Source: Candidatus Babeliales bacterium
Lineage (GTDB): Bacteria > Babelota > Babeliae > Babelales > RVW-14
Direction of reading: 5' to 3'
DNA length: 64,000 nt
Assembly: GCA_019749895.1 (NCBI GenBank)
Contig: JAIEPG010000001.1
Location: 1 to 64,000 of the forward strand
Shown here: piece by piece, positions 25,825-33,247 of the stretch
How positions within the stretch are numbered: the first letter of the stretch is position 1
How the letters are laid out: each line of letters opens with the position of its first letter
Translations under genes and position numbers: made by a program
The notes under the pieces: generated by a model
The model's input: the letters and a program-made list of their open reading frames with translations, nothing else
Told to the model about the DNA's origin: nothing
Databases searched by the model: none

Positions 25825-26359
25825 ATGAAAAAGCTGTTACTTGTAGTCGTTGTTTGTTTTTTTGTAGTAAGCAAAGTACAGGGTGCCGCTTTAGCCTACA
25901 TAAAAATGATGAAGAGTTCGGGTTACTCGGGTAAACCTACTCATGTGGTTCAAGATTACAAAAATTCTTCTGTATTTCGTATCTTAGAACAAGAAATAGC
26001 TAGGATGCAGCGCGAAAAATGGTACAAAGAGAGCCAGGAGTGGTACCAAAAAACGAGTGTATATTGGTTGAAAAAACTTTTTGATTGGTATCTATCATTT
26101 TGTTGTCATCCCTTTCCAAAAGAACGAACCGAAGCATTTTGCCAAATATTAGTTAGCTTGTGCAAAAAGGGTGTTGTCTGTGATGTGGTTTTGGATGATG
26201 GATGGACGCCCTTTGGGAGATTTAGATAGCGTGCGTTGCATGTTAGAATGTGGTGCTAATCCAAATTTTAGTAGCTATCGTCCTGGTATTTCAATTTTAA
26301 AGCGTGTGCATGGAGAATCTATGCGAGAGCTTTTAATACGTTATGGTGCTGAAGAATAA
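25825..26359 (+). pseudogene. Frameshifted exported ankyrin gene
   Basis: The frame opens at 25825 with a signal peptide (KKLLLVVVVCFFVVSKVQG), runs 134 residues and stops at 26229 just after VLDDGWTPFGRFR. In the next frame the same bases read GWTPLGDLDSVRCMLECGAN, a normal ankyrin repeat, and continue to a stop at 26359. Removing one C from the CCC at 26209-26211 joins the halves into a protein of about 177 residues. So the gene is disrupted by a single-base insertion, by a sequencing error, or it uses +1 frameshifting. A ribosome site (CGGAGGGGA) is intact. Confidence 0.7.
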
Positions 26360-26395
26360 AAAAAGAGGGGGACAAGCTTTTAGCAAAGACCCCCT
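26358..26395 (-). terminator. Terminator of the short-paralogue operon (minus strand)
   Basis: On the minus strand GGGGG (with flanking A) pairs with CCCCC (26371-26367) around an 18-base loop, followed by TCTTTTTTT. It ends the minus-strand array whose last gene stops at 26400. Confidence 0.6.
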
Positions 26396-26399
26396 TAAA

Positions 26400-26915
26400 T
26401 TAGTTTTTTCCGCAATTTCCAAATAAGCCATTCATGAAAACATTAGCAGCTTGTAAGGCATTTACTTTGTATTCTGTTGGTTCATCGCCAAAGTAATATT
26501 GTGTCCAGCCGTTGCCAATATCAAGCAAGTTAATAGTTTCTCCGGTTTCTTTGATGGTCATGTTGCACCAAAATTTGCCATCGGTATTTCTAGCGCATAC
26601 GGGTGGCGTAAGTACTCCAAGGGCCAATTGTGCAAGATTTAAAACGACAAGAATGGTTGTTGTGGCAAGAAGAGCAACCACTTTAAGGCTCATGGCAGCA
26701 TTGTGCTTTTGTTCCAGATTTTTGGCGAGCGTAGCTAATGAATCTTGATCATGCAGCATTATTTGTGCTTGCTCTACCAACTGTGCAAGCTCTGCAGTAG
26801 AAAGATTTTGCAGTGCTGCAGTTACTTGTGCTGTGTCAAAAGTTGGCGCTGGGTTGGCAGCGAAGCATGATGTTTGTAGCAAAAGTAGGCCAGCAAAAAG
26901 AAGATGTTTTTTCAT
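26400..26915 (-). CDS. LSxxEL-family short exported membrane protein, array member 14 (last)
   Basis: A 171-residue member of the 14-gene tandem family. Parts in order: signal peptide (KKHLLFAGLLLLQTSCFA), helix with the family motif ALQNLSTAELAQLVEQAQ (about 35-52), membrane segment VVALLATTTILVVLNLAQLA (about 77-96) and a tail with Cys residues (CARNTDGKFWC and a final NCGKN). This copy has the longest tail. The signal ends in SCFA, so a lipoprotein-type cleavage is possible but the Cys sits at a loose lipobox. No known family was recognised. Closest array neighbour in style is the copy at 27000. Confidence 0.6.
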   Translation of the reverse strand: MKKHLLFAGLLLLQTSCFAANPAPTFDTAQVTAALQNLSTAELAQLVEQAQIMLHDQDSLATLAKNLEQKHNAAMSLKVVALLATTTILVVLNLAQLALGVLTPPVCARNTDGKFWCNMTIKETGETINLLDIGNGWTQYYFGDEPTEYKVNALQAANVFMNGLFGNCGKN

Positions 26916-26999
26916 GAGAGCTCCTAAAATTTTTTGAGAATAATCGGTTGTTCAAAGCACCGTGCTTGAAACAAAAAAAAGACGAATAAGTATAAAATT

Positions 27000-27482
27000 T
27001 TATAAAATGTTGGACAAACAAATAGTTTCTGCTTTAGAGCAAATAGTTGCGTTTGTTCCTAAATTGGTTACACATTCAACAAGCTCAAAACAATGATTTC
27101 CTATATCAAAAGAAGTGTCACAAAAACGTAGGCTGCCATATTCAAAACATTCTTTCATAATCAGTTGGCTGCTTTCAACTCCTTGCAAGGGCCACAGGAG
27201 CCAGCTCACGATTATTACTATTCCCAAAGCGGCAGCGTGGTATCCATTAAATTTATGAAGAATGCGTGCCGATTGTTCTTGCTCACTATTTTTAATAAAT
27301 GTTGGCAAAGAATCTTGATCAAGCATAGTTTTTGCCTGCTGCACGAGCAGCTCAAGCTCAGTTTGAGAAAGTTTTTCAAGTGCGATACTTACGGTGTTTG
27401 AGTTAAAAGTAGGCGTTGAATTTGTGGCAAAGCATGAAGTTTGAAGTAAAAGCAGGCTTAAAAAAAATATATTTTTTTTCAT
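27000..27482 (-). CDS. LSxxEL-family short exported membrane protein, array member 13
   Basis: A 160-residue array member starting at ATG 27482 (an in-frame start at 27521 lies upstream of the ribosome site). It has a signal peptide (KNIFFLSLLLLQTSCFA), the motif ALEKLSQTELELLVQQAK, a membrane segment (HAAALGIVIIVSWLLW) and a tail with seven Cys (for example CFEYGSLRFC and CFELVEC). The Cys-rich tail suggests disulfides or metal binding if exposed outside the cytoplasm. Function unknown. Confidence 0.6.
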   Translation of the reverse strand: MKKNIFFLSLLLLQTSCFATNSTPTFNSNTVSIALEKLSQTELELLVQQAKTMLDQDSLPTFIKNSEQEQSARILHKFNGYHAAALGIVIIVSWLLWPLQGVESSQLIMKECFEYGSLRFCDTSFDIGNHCFELVECVTNLGTNATICSKAETICLSNIL

Positions 27483-27502
27483 AAAAACTCCTAAAAAACT
27501 TT

Positions 27503-27985
27503 TTATCTTCTTTCTAAACAAATCGTTGCATAGTTAGTGCGATTTTTTAAAATTTTGAAACATGTTTCGCTGATATGGCATATGGAAATATACGCATTAC
27601 GGAACACTCGATTATGCCCAGGGAAAATTAATTCAGAAGTTTTTTCAGGCATTTCGCAACAATAACGATTGTCTTGATGAAAGCATTTCATGCCTGTGTT
27701 TGTGTAGTTGGTTTGATGGCAATACAGAACTAGTAGTCCAAGTGCTATGCTACAAGCTATGCCAAGGCCCATGTATACCTTTAGTTTCAGATTAAGGTGG
27801 GCTGATCGCTCTTCTTCAAAAGCTTGGTTATGAAATATGTTTTGTATTTGTTCAATTATCGCTTCAAGTTCAATTTGAGAAAGCTTTTGCAATTCACTAT
27901 GTAAAGCTATTACCTCCAATGGTTCGGGAGCAGTTGAGGTTGTTTGAAAAAAAAGTAGGGAGGCTAATAAAAAATAGCGTTTCAT
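27503..27985 (-). CDS. LSxxEL-family short exported membrane protein, array member 12
   Basis: A 160-residue member starting at ATG 27985. Its signal segment (KRYFLLASLLFFQTTSTA) lacks the usual Cys-Phe-Ala end. The motif reads ELQKLSQIELEAIIEQIQ. One membrane helix (MGLGIACSIALGLLVLYC) is followed by a tail with Cys pairs (CFHQDNRYCCEMP). It lies 21 bases upstream of the next array gene. Confidence 0.58.
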   Translation of the reverse strand: MKRYFLLASLLFFQTTSTAPEPLEVIALHSELQKLSQIELEAIIEQIQNIFHNQAFEEERSAHLNLKLKVYMGLGIACSIALGLLVLYCHQTNYTNTGMKCFHQDNRYCCEMPEKTSELIFPGHNRVFRNAYISICHISETCFKILKNRTNYATICLERR

Positions 27986-27997
27986 GGGCATGCTTTT

Positions 27998-28360
27998 TTA
28001 ATGTGTTGGGTAATTACAGTGTGCAACGCACCAAACGCGTTGAGCAAAGCTTTGTATTGCCTCTGGGGAGCAGTTTACAAAGCAGTCTACAAGTTGACCG
28101 CAAAAGTAAGGTTGGGCAACAAGGCAAAAAGTAATTGTTGCGAGTGATAGTATTACAGTTCCAGCAATAAAACAATTATCTGTGTTTAGCTGGGCGCTAT
28201 GTTCTTCCTGTGCTTGCATAATAAGCATTTCAAGTTCTGCTGAAGAAAGTTTTTGTAGTACCTCGCTTATTTGTGTTGTATCAAATGTTGATGCTGGCTG
28301 AGCTGCAAAGTACGGTGCCTGAAACATAAGTAAGCTTGCGAGTAAAAAATATTTCTTCAT
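27998..28360 (-). CDS. LSxxEL-family short exported membrane protein, array member 11
   Basis: A 120-residue member. The ATG at 28360 overlaps the stop of the upstream gene as ATGA, indicating translational coupling. Signal peptide KKYFLLASLLMFQAPYFA, motif VLQKLSSAELEMLIMQAQ, membrane helix FIAGTVILSLATITFCLVA, tail with five Cys (CGQLVDCFVNC, WCVAHC). Close in sequence to members at 28357 and 28815. Confidence 0.6.
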   Translation of the reverse strand: MKKYFLLASLLMFQAPYFAAQPASTFDTTQISEVLQKLSSAELEMLIMQAQEEHSAQLNTDNCFIAGTVILSLATITFCLVAQPYFCGQLVDCFVNCSPEAIQSFAQRVWCVAHCNYPTH

Positions 28361-28818
28361 GAGTTTTCCAAAACTTCTGCGGTTATTGCGCAAATTTTTT
28401 CAGTAAAGCTATCATCTTTTATAAAGGCCCAACAAAAATCATTAATTTCACATAATGTTTCGCATATGGTGTCTCCTAAAAAATTTTCGAAGCATTCTTC
28501 TGTCATTGTTTCGGCACATCGTACCCAGTCAATGACATTTAATGAATCAAGGATATTGCCGTTAACCGGAGCAACTTGATAAAGCAGCAATAGTCCGGCT
28601 GCTACCAGGCCAAGGCTCAAGATGGGCCCAATGTTAAGGTCTGCTTGAGAAGATTTTTTTTCAATAATCAATTCTTGTACCAAGTGTTCAAGTTCTGGTA
28701 TTGAAAGTTTTTTGAGTGCTGCAATTTCTTGGGTTGTATCAAAAGGTTGTGTTGGCTGGGTAGCAAAACACGGTACCTGAAACACAAACAAGCTGGCGAG
28801 TAAGAAATATTTCTTCAC
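28357..28818 (-). CDS. LSxxEL-family short exported membrane protein, array member 10
   Basis: A 153-residue member beginning at GTG 28818, which overlaps the previous stop as GTGA. Signal peptide KKYFLLASLFVFQVPCFA is nearly identical to that of member 11. Motif ALKKLSIPELEHLVQEL, membrane helix ILSLGLVAAGLLLLYQVA, acidic tail with six Cys (CAETMTEEC, CETLCEINDFC). Function unknown. Confidence 0.6.
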   Translation of the reverse strand: MKKYFLLASLFVFQVPCFATQPTQPFDTTQEIAALKKLSIPELEHLVQELIIEKKSSQADLNIGPILSLGLVAAGLLLLYQVAPVNGNILDSLNVIDWVRCAETMTEECFENFLGDTICETLCEINDFCWAFIKDDSFTEKICAITAEVLENS

Positions 28819-29201
28819 AAAAAAATCCTTTCTAAAGTTGGAGAAAGTTGAATAGGCGTTTGTTCGTTGCACATAAAATTAAGAATTTTAGGAAAATATT
28901 GTAAGAGTCCGTCTGGTTGAAAGCATGGTGTTGTATCGCTGCCACACATGGTATTATGCACTCGAAGACACAGATCGATAGTAAACATACCCAGTGCAAG
29001 AGCAAAGACAGTGTAAAGAATGGGACTGGTATTTTCAGCGCTCTTTTCTTCAAAACTTTTTACAAGTTCATAAAGTTCTTCACGAGAAATTTTTTGCAAC
29101 GTTTCTTGGAGCTTGTTAAAATCTAATGGTGCTGGCTGAGCCGCAAAACACGATGCTTGAAGTAAGAGTAGGCCGGCGAGTAATAAAATATATTTTTTCA
29201 T
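28815..29201 (-). CDS. LSxxEL-family short exported membrane protein, array member 9
   Basis: A 128-residue member starting at ATG 29201. Signal peptide KKYILLLAGLLLLQASCFA, motif TLQKISREELYELVKSFEEKS (Ile for Leu in the LS pair), membrane helix TVFALALGMFTIDLCL, tail with four Cys (CLRVHNTMCG, PCF). It ends four bases inside the following gene's start. Confidence 0.58.
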   Translation of the reverse strand: MKKYILLLAGLLLLQASCFAAQPAPLDFNKLQETLQKISREELYELVKSFEEKSAENTSPILYTVFALALGMFTIDLCLRVHNTMCGSDTTPCFQPDGLLQYFPKILNFMCNEQTPIQLSPTLERIFL

Positions 29202-29219
29202 GAAAAAATCCATGTGTCC

Positions 29220-29933
29220 TTAGTAATCGGCAGACTCATCGTCGGAGAGAGTTTGTGTTTCTTGATCAGCATCGCCACCAAGTACTGCTGCGCATTCTGT
29301 GTTTTTGAAGCGGAGGGCAAGATCCAGGGCTGTTGCTCCTAGATGGCCTTGGCAGTCACTGGTTACCACAGCGTTGGCATCAGCACCAGCCTGAAGAAGT
29401 AATGTTACGCATCCTGAATTGCCAGAAATAGCAGTGCAGTGAAGAGCCGTTTGGCCATCCAGATTCACAACGTCAACCTCAGCGCCAGCGTTAATGAGTA
29501 ATGCTACGCATTCTGAGTGTCCCTCTTGGGCGGCCGCGTGAAGGGGTGTGGAGTCCTGATAACCATAGGCATTAATGTCGGCATTTTTTGCAAGAAGCAA
29601 CCTTAGGCATTCTAGATGTCCCCCTTTGGCAGCTAGGTGAAGGGCCGATCGGTTAATAACATCTCTTGCATCAATTGTAGCAGCGTCGGTCTTTTCGCAT
29701 TCAAGAAGCAACCGTAGGCATTCTGCGCGTCCATTCTTGGCAGCCCAGAGAAGCGGGGTGTTATTTTGGTTATTCCTGGTATTGGGGTTAGCGCCTTGCG
29801 CGAGAAGCGGGTGCATTTTTTCGGGGAGATTCTTGTAGACAGCTTCAAAAAGCTGCTCCTCAAGGCTTAGTGCAGCAGGTAAAGCACTGGAGCTGAGTGC
29901 GAGAAAAAAAATAAGTGATAAATAAATTTTCAT
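29220..29933 (-). CDS. Exported ankyrin-repeat protein inside the array
   Basis: A 237-residue protein with a signal peptide (KIYLSLIFFLALSSSALPAA) and about six ankyrin repeats filling residues 28-225, for example NNTPLLWAAKNGRAECLRLL, INRSALHLAAKGGHLECLRL and DGQTALHCTAISGNSGCVTL. The repeats follow the eukaryotic consensus closely, more than the other ankyrin genes here. The ATG overlaps the stop of the upstream array gene (ATGA at 29930-29933), so it is translated with the array. It is the only non-family member of the operon. Confidence 0.85.
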   Translation of the reverse strand: MKIYLSLIFFLALSSSALPAALSLEEQLFEAVYKNLPEKMHPLLAQGANPNTRNNQNNTPLLWAAKNGRAECLRLLLECEKTDAATIDARDVINRSALHLAAKGGHLECLRLLLAKNADINAYGYQDSTPLHAAAQEGHSECVALLINAGAEVDVVNLDGQTALHCTAISGNSGCVTLLLQAGADANAVVTSDCQGHLGATALDLALRFKNTECAAVLGGDADQETQTLSDDESADY

Positions 29934-30283
29934 GCTCTGTATCCTAAAATTGGGGTTTTGTTAATGACTGATGCAATTTTACACAAAGGGCTGTTGGCTG
30001 AAAGCCACAAGTCGTCGCAGAGCATTTCGGGGCGCAGGAGCAAAAGCGCGGCAATAAAAATACCAAAAAAAGCAAAACCGGCTATTTCTGGGCCGGTACA
30101 CCGTGCTGTTTGTGTTTCTGTTTCATTATCAAGTACGAGCTGGAGTTCATGCACAAGCTCGGCTTGTTGCTGCTCAGAAAGTGCAGCAATTAGCTGCGTT
30201 ATGTCCTGACTTTGAAGCTCTTGCTGTGGGCTTGCGTTAAGTGTTGAGCACGCAAGCAGGGCACAAAATAAAAAACGTTTCAT
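29930..30283 (-). CDS. LSxxEL-family short exported membrane protein, array member 8
   Basis: A 117-residue member starting at ATG 30283, overlapping the previous stop by four bases. Signal segment KRFLFCALLACSTLNA. Here the helix motif is the variant LIAALSEQQQAELVHELQ, shared with member 6 (30602). Membrane helix FAFFGIFIAALLLL, short tail with two Cys (LCDDLWLSANSPLC), the same spacing as member 6. So members 6 and 8 form a subfamily. Confidence 0.58.
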   Translation of the reverse strand: MKRFLFCALLACSTLNASPQQELQSQDITQLIAALSEQQQAELVHELQLVLDNETETQTARCTGPEIAGFAFFGIFIAALLLLRPEMLCDDLWLSANSPLCKIASVINKTPILGYRA

Positions 30284-30588
30284 AAGATAGTTCTTTCTTT
30301 GCAAAAGAGCCGGAGAAAACGGGGAAGAGTTCCTGGCGTGTAATCATTGCAGGTCTCGTATAATTCATAAAACAAAATAAGAGCAATGGCTAAAGCTACC
30401 CAAACTCGTTCTGGTGTTAAAATATGTGCGCTCTTTTCTTCAACACTTTGTGCAAGTTCACAAAGTTCTTCATGAGAAAGCTTTTGCAGCGCTTCAGAGA
30501 GTTCATGAAGATCCAATGTCGTTGGCTGGGCAGCAAAGCACGGTGTCTGTAAAAATAATAAGCTGGCAAGCAATATATATTTTTTCAT
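30280..30588 (-). CDS. LSxxEL-family short exported membrane protein, array member 7
   Basis: A 102-residue member, the shortest. Signal peptide KKYILLASLLFLQTPCFA, motif ALQKLSHEELCELAQSVEEKS as in member 9, a membrane helix (VWVALAIALILFYELY) and a short tail (CNDYTPGTLPRFLRLFC) with two Cys. Start ATG 30588 is preferred over 30594. It overlaps the next gene by four bases. Confidence 0.57.
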   Translation of the reverse strand: MKKYILLASLLFLQTPCFAAQPTTLDLHELSEALQKLSHEELCELAQSVEEKSAHILTPERVWVALAIALILFYELYETCNDYTPGTLPRFLRLFCKERTIL

Positions 30589-30601
30589 AATCAAATCCTA
30601 A

Positions 30602-30958
30602 CTAAATTCCTGCGGCGGGCATAAGAGCTTTGGCTATTTTGCACAGGGTACTTTCTGATGAAAGCCAGTCCTGTTTGCAGAATGTTTCAATGATGGCTGT
30701 TATGGGTATTGAGACCATTAATCCGCCAACAACAATGGCAACAATGGTAAGTGCTATATCTTGTCCCGAAGGCAACAAAGCTTTTTGCTCATCAGGCTCA
30801 TTGTCGAGTATACGTTGTATATTGTGCATTAATTCTGTTTTTTGCTGGTCTGAAAGCGAAGCAAGTAATTGCTTCACGTCATAATTTTTCGGCATTTCTT
30901 GGCTGTTTGCATTCAATGTTGTGTTGGCAAGTAATAAACAAAAAAGTAATTTTTTCAT
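30602..30958 (-). CDS. LSxxEL-family short exported membrane protein, array member 6
   Basis: A 118-residue member. Signal segment KKLLFCLLLANTTLNA, motif LLASLSDQQKTELMHNIQ, membrane helix DIALTIVAIVVGGLMVSIPI, tail FCKQDWLSSESTLCKIAKAL with two Cys in the same frame as member 8. AGGAAAAAC precedes the ATG. Function unknown. Confidence 0.57.
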   Translation of the reverse strand: MKKLLFCLLLANTTLNANSQEMPKNYDVKQLLASLSDQQKTELMHNIQRILDNEPDEQKALLPSGQDIALTIVAIVVGGLMVSIPITAIIETFCKQDWLSSESTLCKIAKALMPAAGI

Positions 30959-30993
30959 GAAGTTTTTCCTTGTGATGTAATAAAAATGTCTGA

Positions 30994-31347
30994 TTAGTTG
31001 TTCTTAACTTTTTCTTCTGGACCAAAGCCAAGGCCTTTGTAATCAACCATGGCGAATAGTTCTTCGCCGGTCATTTTTCCAGATAAAAAAGCGTTTATTA
31101 TGACAACAACAAAAAGAAGAGTGCTCAATGTTCCCATACCCATTATTGCTTCAAGAACAACGTGTGCTTCTTGTTTTTTTTCAAAGCTGCATTCATCAGT
31201 TCCGGCAATCAATTTTTTAATCAACATTGTCAGCTCAGTTTCAGACATTTGTTCAATGTGTTCAAGAACAGGCGCTGGGGCTTTAGCGGCAACAGAAACT
31301 GATGTTGTAAAACAAAGAAGTGTACATAAAGCAAGAGAGTTTTTCAT
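30994..31347 (-). CDS. LSxxEL-family short exported membrane protein, array member 5
   Basis: A 117-residue member starting at ATG 31347. Signal peptide KNSLALCTLLCFTTSVSVAA, motif HIEQMSETELTMLIKKLI (Met for Leu), membrane helix MGTLSTLLFVVVIINAF, and a charged tail without Cys, which is an exception in the family. AAAGGACC lies before the ATG. Confidence 0.55.
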   Translation of the reverse strand: MKNSLALCTLLCFTTSVSVAAKAPAPVLEHIEQMSETELTMLIKKLIAGTDECSFEKKQEAHVVLEAIMGMGTLSTLLFVVVIINAFLSGKMTGEELFAMVDYKGLGFGPEEKVKNN

Positions 31348-31437
31348 GATGGTCCTTTTGTGGTTGTTTAAAAAAGGTGCGCACCTTGCCACAGTGGTTT
31401 GGTGCGCACTAATATTTATGAAGTAAGAGCTATAGTT

Positions 31438-31842
31438 TTATAGAGCGGCGTTACATGTTTCATTGAGAAGCCAAAGAACTTTATCGATATAAAAACCACA
31501 CTTTTCTGGTGTTGTAGTGCAATTAAAAAAATGTGAATCTAACGACAATATAAAGCCGTTGCATATTTGATCGCTAAAAATGTGTATGCCAAGGCCTATC
31601 GCAAGAACAATCATCGATCCAATAGCAAAATTAGATAGTTGTGCATTGTTTTCTTCAGAGATATTTTGATTAATCAGAGTGAGTAATTTTTCTTGGTCTG
31701 CTTGTTGTATGTGCTCAACTAAAGTATTCAATTCAGTTTCTGAGAGGTTTTGTAGCAGCGCGTGTGCATCAGTTGCCAGAGAGGCTGCAGCATGCCCGCT
31801 TATCAATGAGGTTAGTCCTACGATCATTAAAAATTTCTTCAT
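31438..31842 (-). CDS. LSxxEL-family short exported membrane protein, array member 4
   Basis: A 134-residue member. Signal peptide KKFLMIVGLTSLISGHAAA, motif LLQNLSETELNTLVEHIQ, a second helix ending ISEENNAQLS, membrane helix IGSMIVLAIGLGIHIF, tail with four Cys (CNGFILSLDSHFFNC, CNAAL). Very similar in plan to member 3, with which it forms a pair. Confidence 0.57.
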   Translation of the reverse strand: MKKFLMIVGLTSLISGHAAASLATDAHALLQNLSETELNTLVEHIQQADQEKLLTLINQNISEENNAQLSNFAIGSMIVLAIGLGIHIFSDQICNGFILSLDSHFFNCTTTPEKCGFYIDKVLWLLNETCNAAL

Positions 31843-31860
31843 TATAAAATCCTTTCTTTT

Positions 31861-32277
31861 TTATAGAATGCATCTTTCGCATAAATCTTCAAATAGATCA
31901 GCTAAGCCTGATTGTAGCCAATTGCAGTTTATTTCAGAGCAATTAATGACCTGATCAACAAGAAATTCGCAAATAGGGTGTTGGTACACGTGAAGAAATC
32001 CGGCAAGCGCTAGAACCATACAACCTGCTCCAATTAACACATTTCCCCCGTTTAACTGAGCTTTGTGTTCTTTTTCGATGCCATTTTCTAAAATACTTAA
32101 CAGATCTTTGGTATCTAGTTTTTGTATTTGTTCAAGCAGAGTTTTTAGCTCTGGGGTGGAAAGATTTTCTATAAATGTGTTTGCATTGTTAGGTACAGTC
32201 TTGGCCAAGGCCGAAGTCCAGCTTGAGCCAACTAAAAGGGACGTGAGGGATAACGCCAAGATCAAATGCTTCTGCAT
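31861..32277 (-). CDS. LSxxEL-family short exported membrane protein, array member 3
   Basis: A 138-residue member starting at ATG 32277, which follows AAAGGAT. Signal peptide KHLILALSLTSLLVGSSWTSA, motif FIENLSTPELKTLLEQIQ, second helix EKEHKAQLN, membrane helix VLIGAGCMVLALAGFLHV, tail with five Cys (ICEFLVDQVINC, CERCIL). The first 89 bases overlap the end of the upstream gene in a different frame. Confidence 0.57.
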   Translation of the reverse strand: MQKHLILALSLTSLLVGSSWTSALAKTVPNNANTFIENLSTPELKTLLEQIQKLDTKDLLSILENGIEKEHKAQLNGGNVLIGAGCMVLALAGFLHVYQHPICEFLVDQVINCSEINCNWLQSGLADLFEDLCERCIL

Positions 32278-32548
32278 CAACAGATCCTTTCTGAAAATAA
32301 GCAAATAAAGCGACCGGAATAAACAAGCCTGCAGCAATAACTATCGTGCTTGTTAATTCTTCAAAACAAGCACCGTGCTCGTTTTCTAACAATTCATTAA
32401 CTATTTTTTTGATTTCTTTGGCATCTAGTTTTGCCACGTTGGCTTCAGACAACATTTGAATGTATTCTTCAGCTGGAGTTTTTTGTGCAAAGACAGGTGT
32501 AGGTGTTGTTAAAAAAAACAGTGCGCAGAGTGCAAAGTATTTTTTCAT
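32189..32548 (-). CDS. LSxxEL-family short exported membrane protein, array member 2
   Basis: A 119-residue member. Signal peptide KKYFALCALFFLTTPTPVFA, motif variant YIQMLSEANVAKLDAKEIK, membrane helix TIVIAAGLFIPVALFAYF. Its C-terminal 29 residues are encoded over the start and signal-peptide region of the next gene in another frame, so the end may be a run-on after loss of an older stop. ATG overlaps the previous stop (ATGA, 32545-32548). Confidence 0.52.
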   Translation of the reverse strand: MKKYFALCALFFLTTPTPVFAQKTPAEEYIQMLSEANVAKLDAKEIKKIVNELLENEHGACFEELTSTIVIAAGLFIPVALFAYFQKGSVDAEAFDLGVIPHVPFSWLKLDFGLGQDCT

Positions 32549-32922
32549 GAATATCCTTTATTTTTGCTTGGTTGAAGAAGCGCTCCAAATATGTCCGGGA
32601 TGCAGAGTAATGGTCCAAAGCCCTCTTCGACTGCAAAATTTGGGGAGTGACATGCAGCAAAACCTACAATTGAAAGAAGTATGCTTGCAAGCGAGAGCGC
32701 AATGGTGACGTCGCCAAAATGAGCATGTTGTTGTTTTACTAATTGATTAATGAGCGCATCTACTTTTTCAGCAGGGCCAGAAGTGAGCTGCTCGACCAAT
32801 GCAGTAAACTCAGCATGAGACAGTTGTTGGACGTGTTGTAGTGCCGGGGCTGGTGTTTGGGCAGAAATCCAAACGGGAGTTGTTAAAAAAAGAAGCGAAC
32901 AAAAAGCCAAACCATTTTTCAT
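32545..32922 (-). CDS. LSxxEL-family short exported membrane protein, array member 1 (first)
   Basis: A 125-residue member and first gene of the operon. Signal peptide KNGLAFCSLLFLTTPVWISA, motif HVQQLSHAEFTALVEQLT, membrane helix TIALSLASILLSIVGFAAC, tail with one more Cys. A ribosome site (AGAAAGG) precedes the ATG. It has the leader of the whole array upstream, where TTGACA (minus strand, 33001-32996) is the best -35 candidate, with a weak -10. Confidence 0.57.
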   Translation of the reverse strand: MKNGLAFCSLLFLTTPVWISAQTPAPALQHVQQLSHAEFTALVEQLTSGPAEKVDALINQLVKQQHAHFGDVTIALSLASILLSIVGFAACHSPNFAVEEGFGPLLCIPDIFGALLQPSKNKGYS

Positions 32923-33247
32923 GAAAGCCTTTCTCTTCTAGTAATTTTTCGTACTCTTTTCTAAGCGGCATAAAAATCTCATTATTTTGCTTCTATGTCA
33001 ATAAATATCATCTAATTTAAACTCTTTTGTTCAATAAGAAACAAGCGAATAAAAAGTACGTTGGTATAAAAGCATAATTTTTGGTGGCCAGTTATTAGAG
33101 ATTTAGTCTTTTTTGGTGAAGTGTCGATTGGCAATATTCTTTGAAAATCAGCACTGCTTGCAAGATAAAATAGCCATTTATTGCAGTCTGACATTTCTTT
33201 GTTCTACCATGTTGAAGAACAGAGAAATTTTAATCGAAAGAAGAGTG
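32923..33247. promoter_or_regulatory. Divergent intergenic region between the array and ftsQ
   Basis: No gene is evident. For the minus strand, TTGACA (33001-32996) may be the -35 of the array. For the plus strand, TGGTATAAA (33062-33070) is an extended -10 about 175 bases before the preferred ftsQ start. An in-frame upstream extension of ftsQ to 33113 is possible but lacks a ribosome site. Confidence 0.35.

Noticed and set aside
26171-26359. Separate 62-codon ankyrin gene
   Set aside because: It is the out-of-frame continuation of the gene at 25825, joined by one base change, not an independent gene.
26400-32922. CRISPR or insertion-sequence explanation for the repeated small genes
   Set aside because: Repeats are at protein level, with diverged DNA; no short regular repeats, transposase or terminal inverted repeats were seen.
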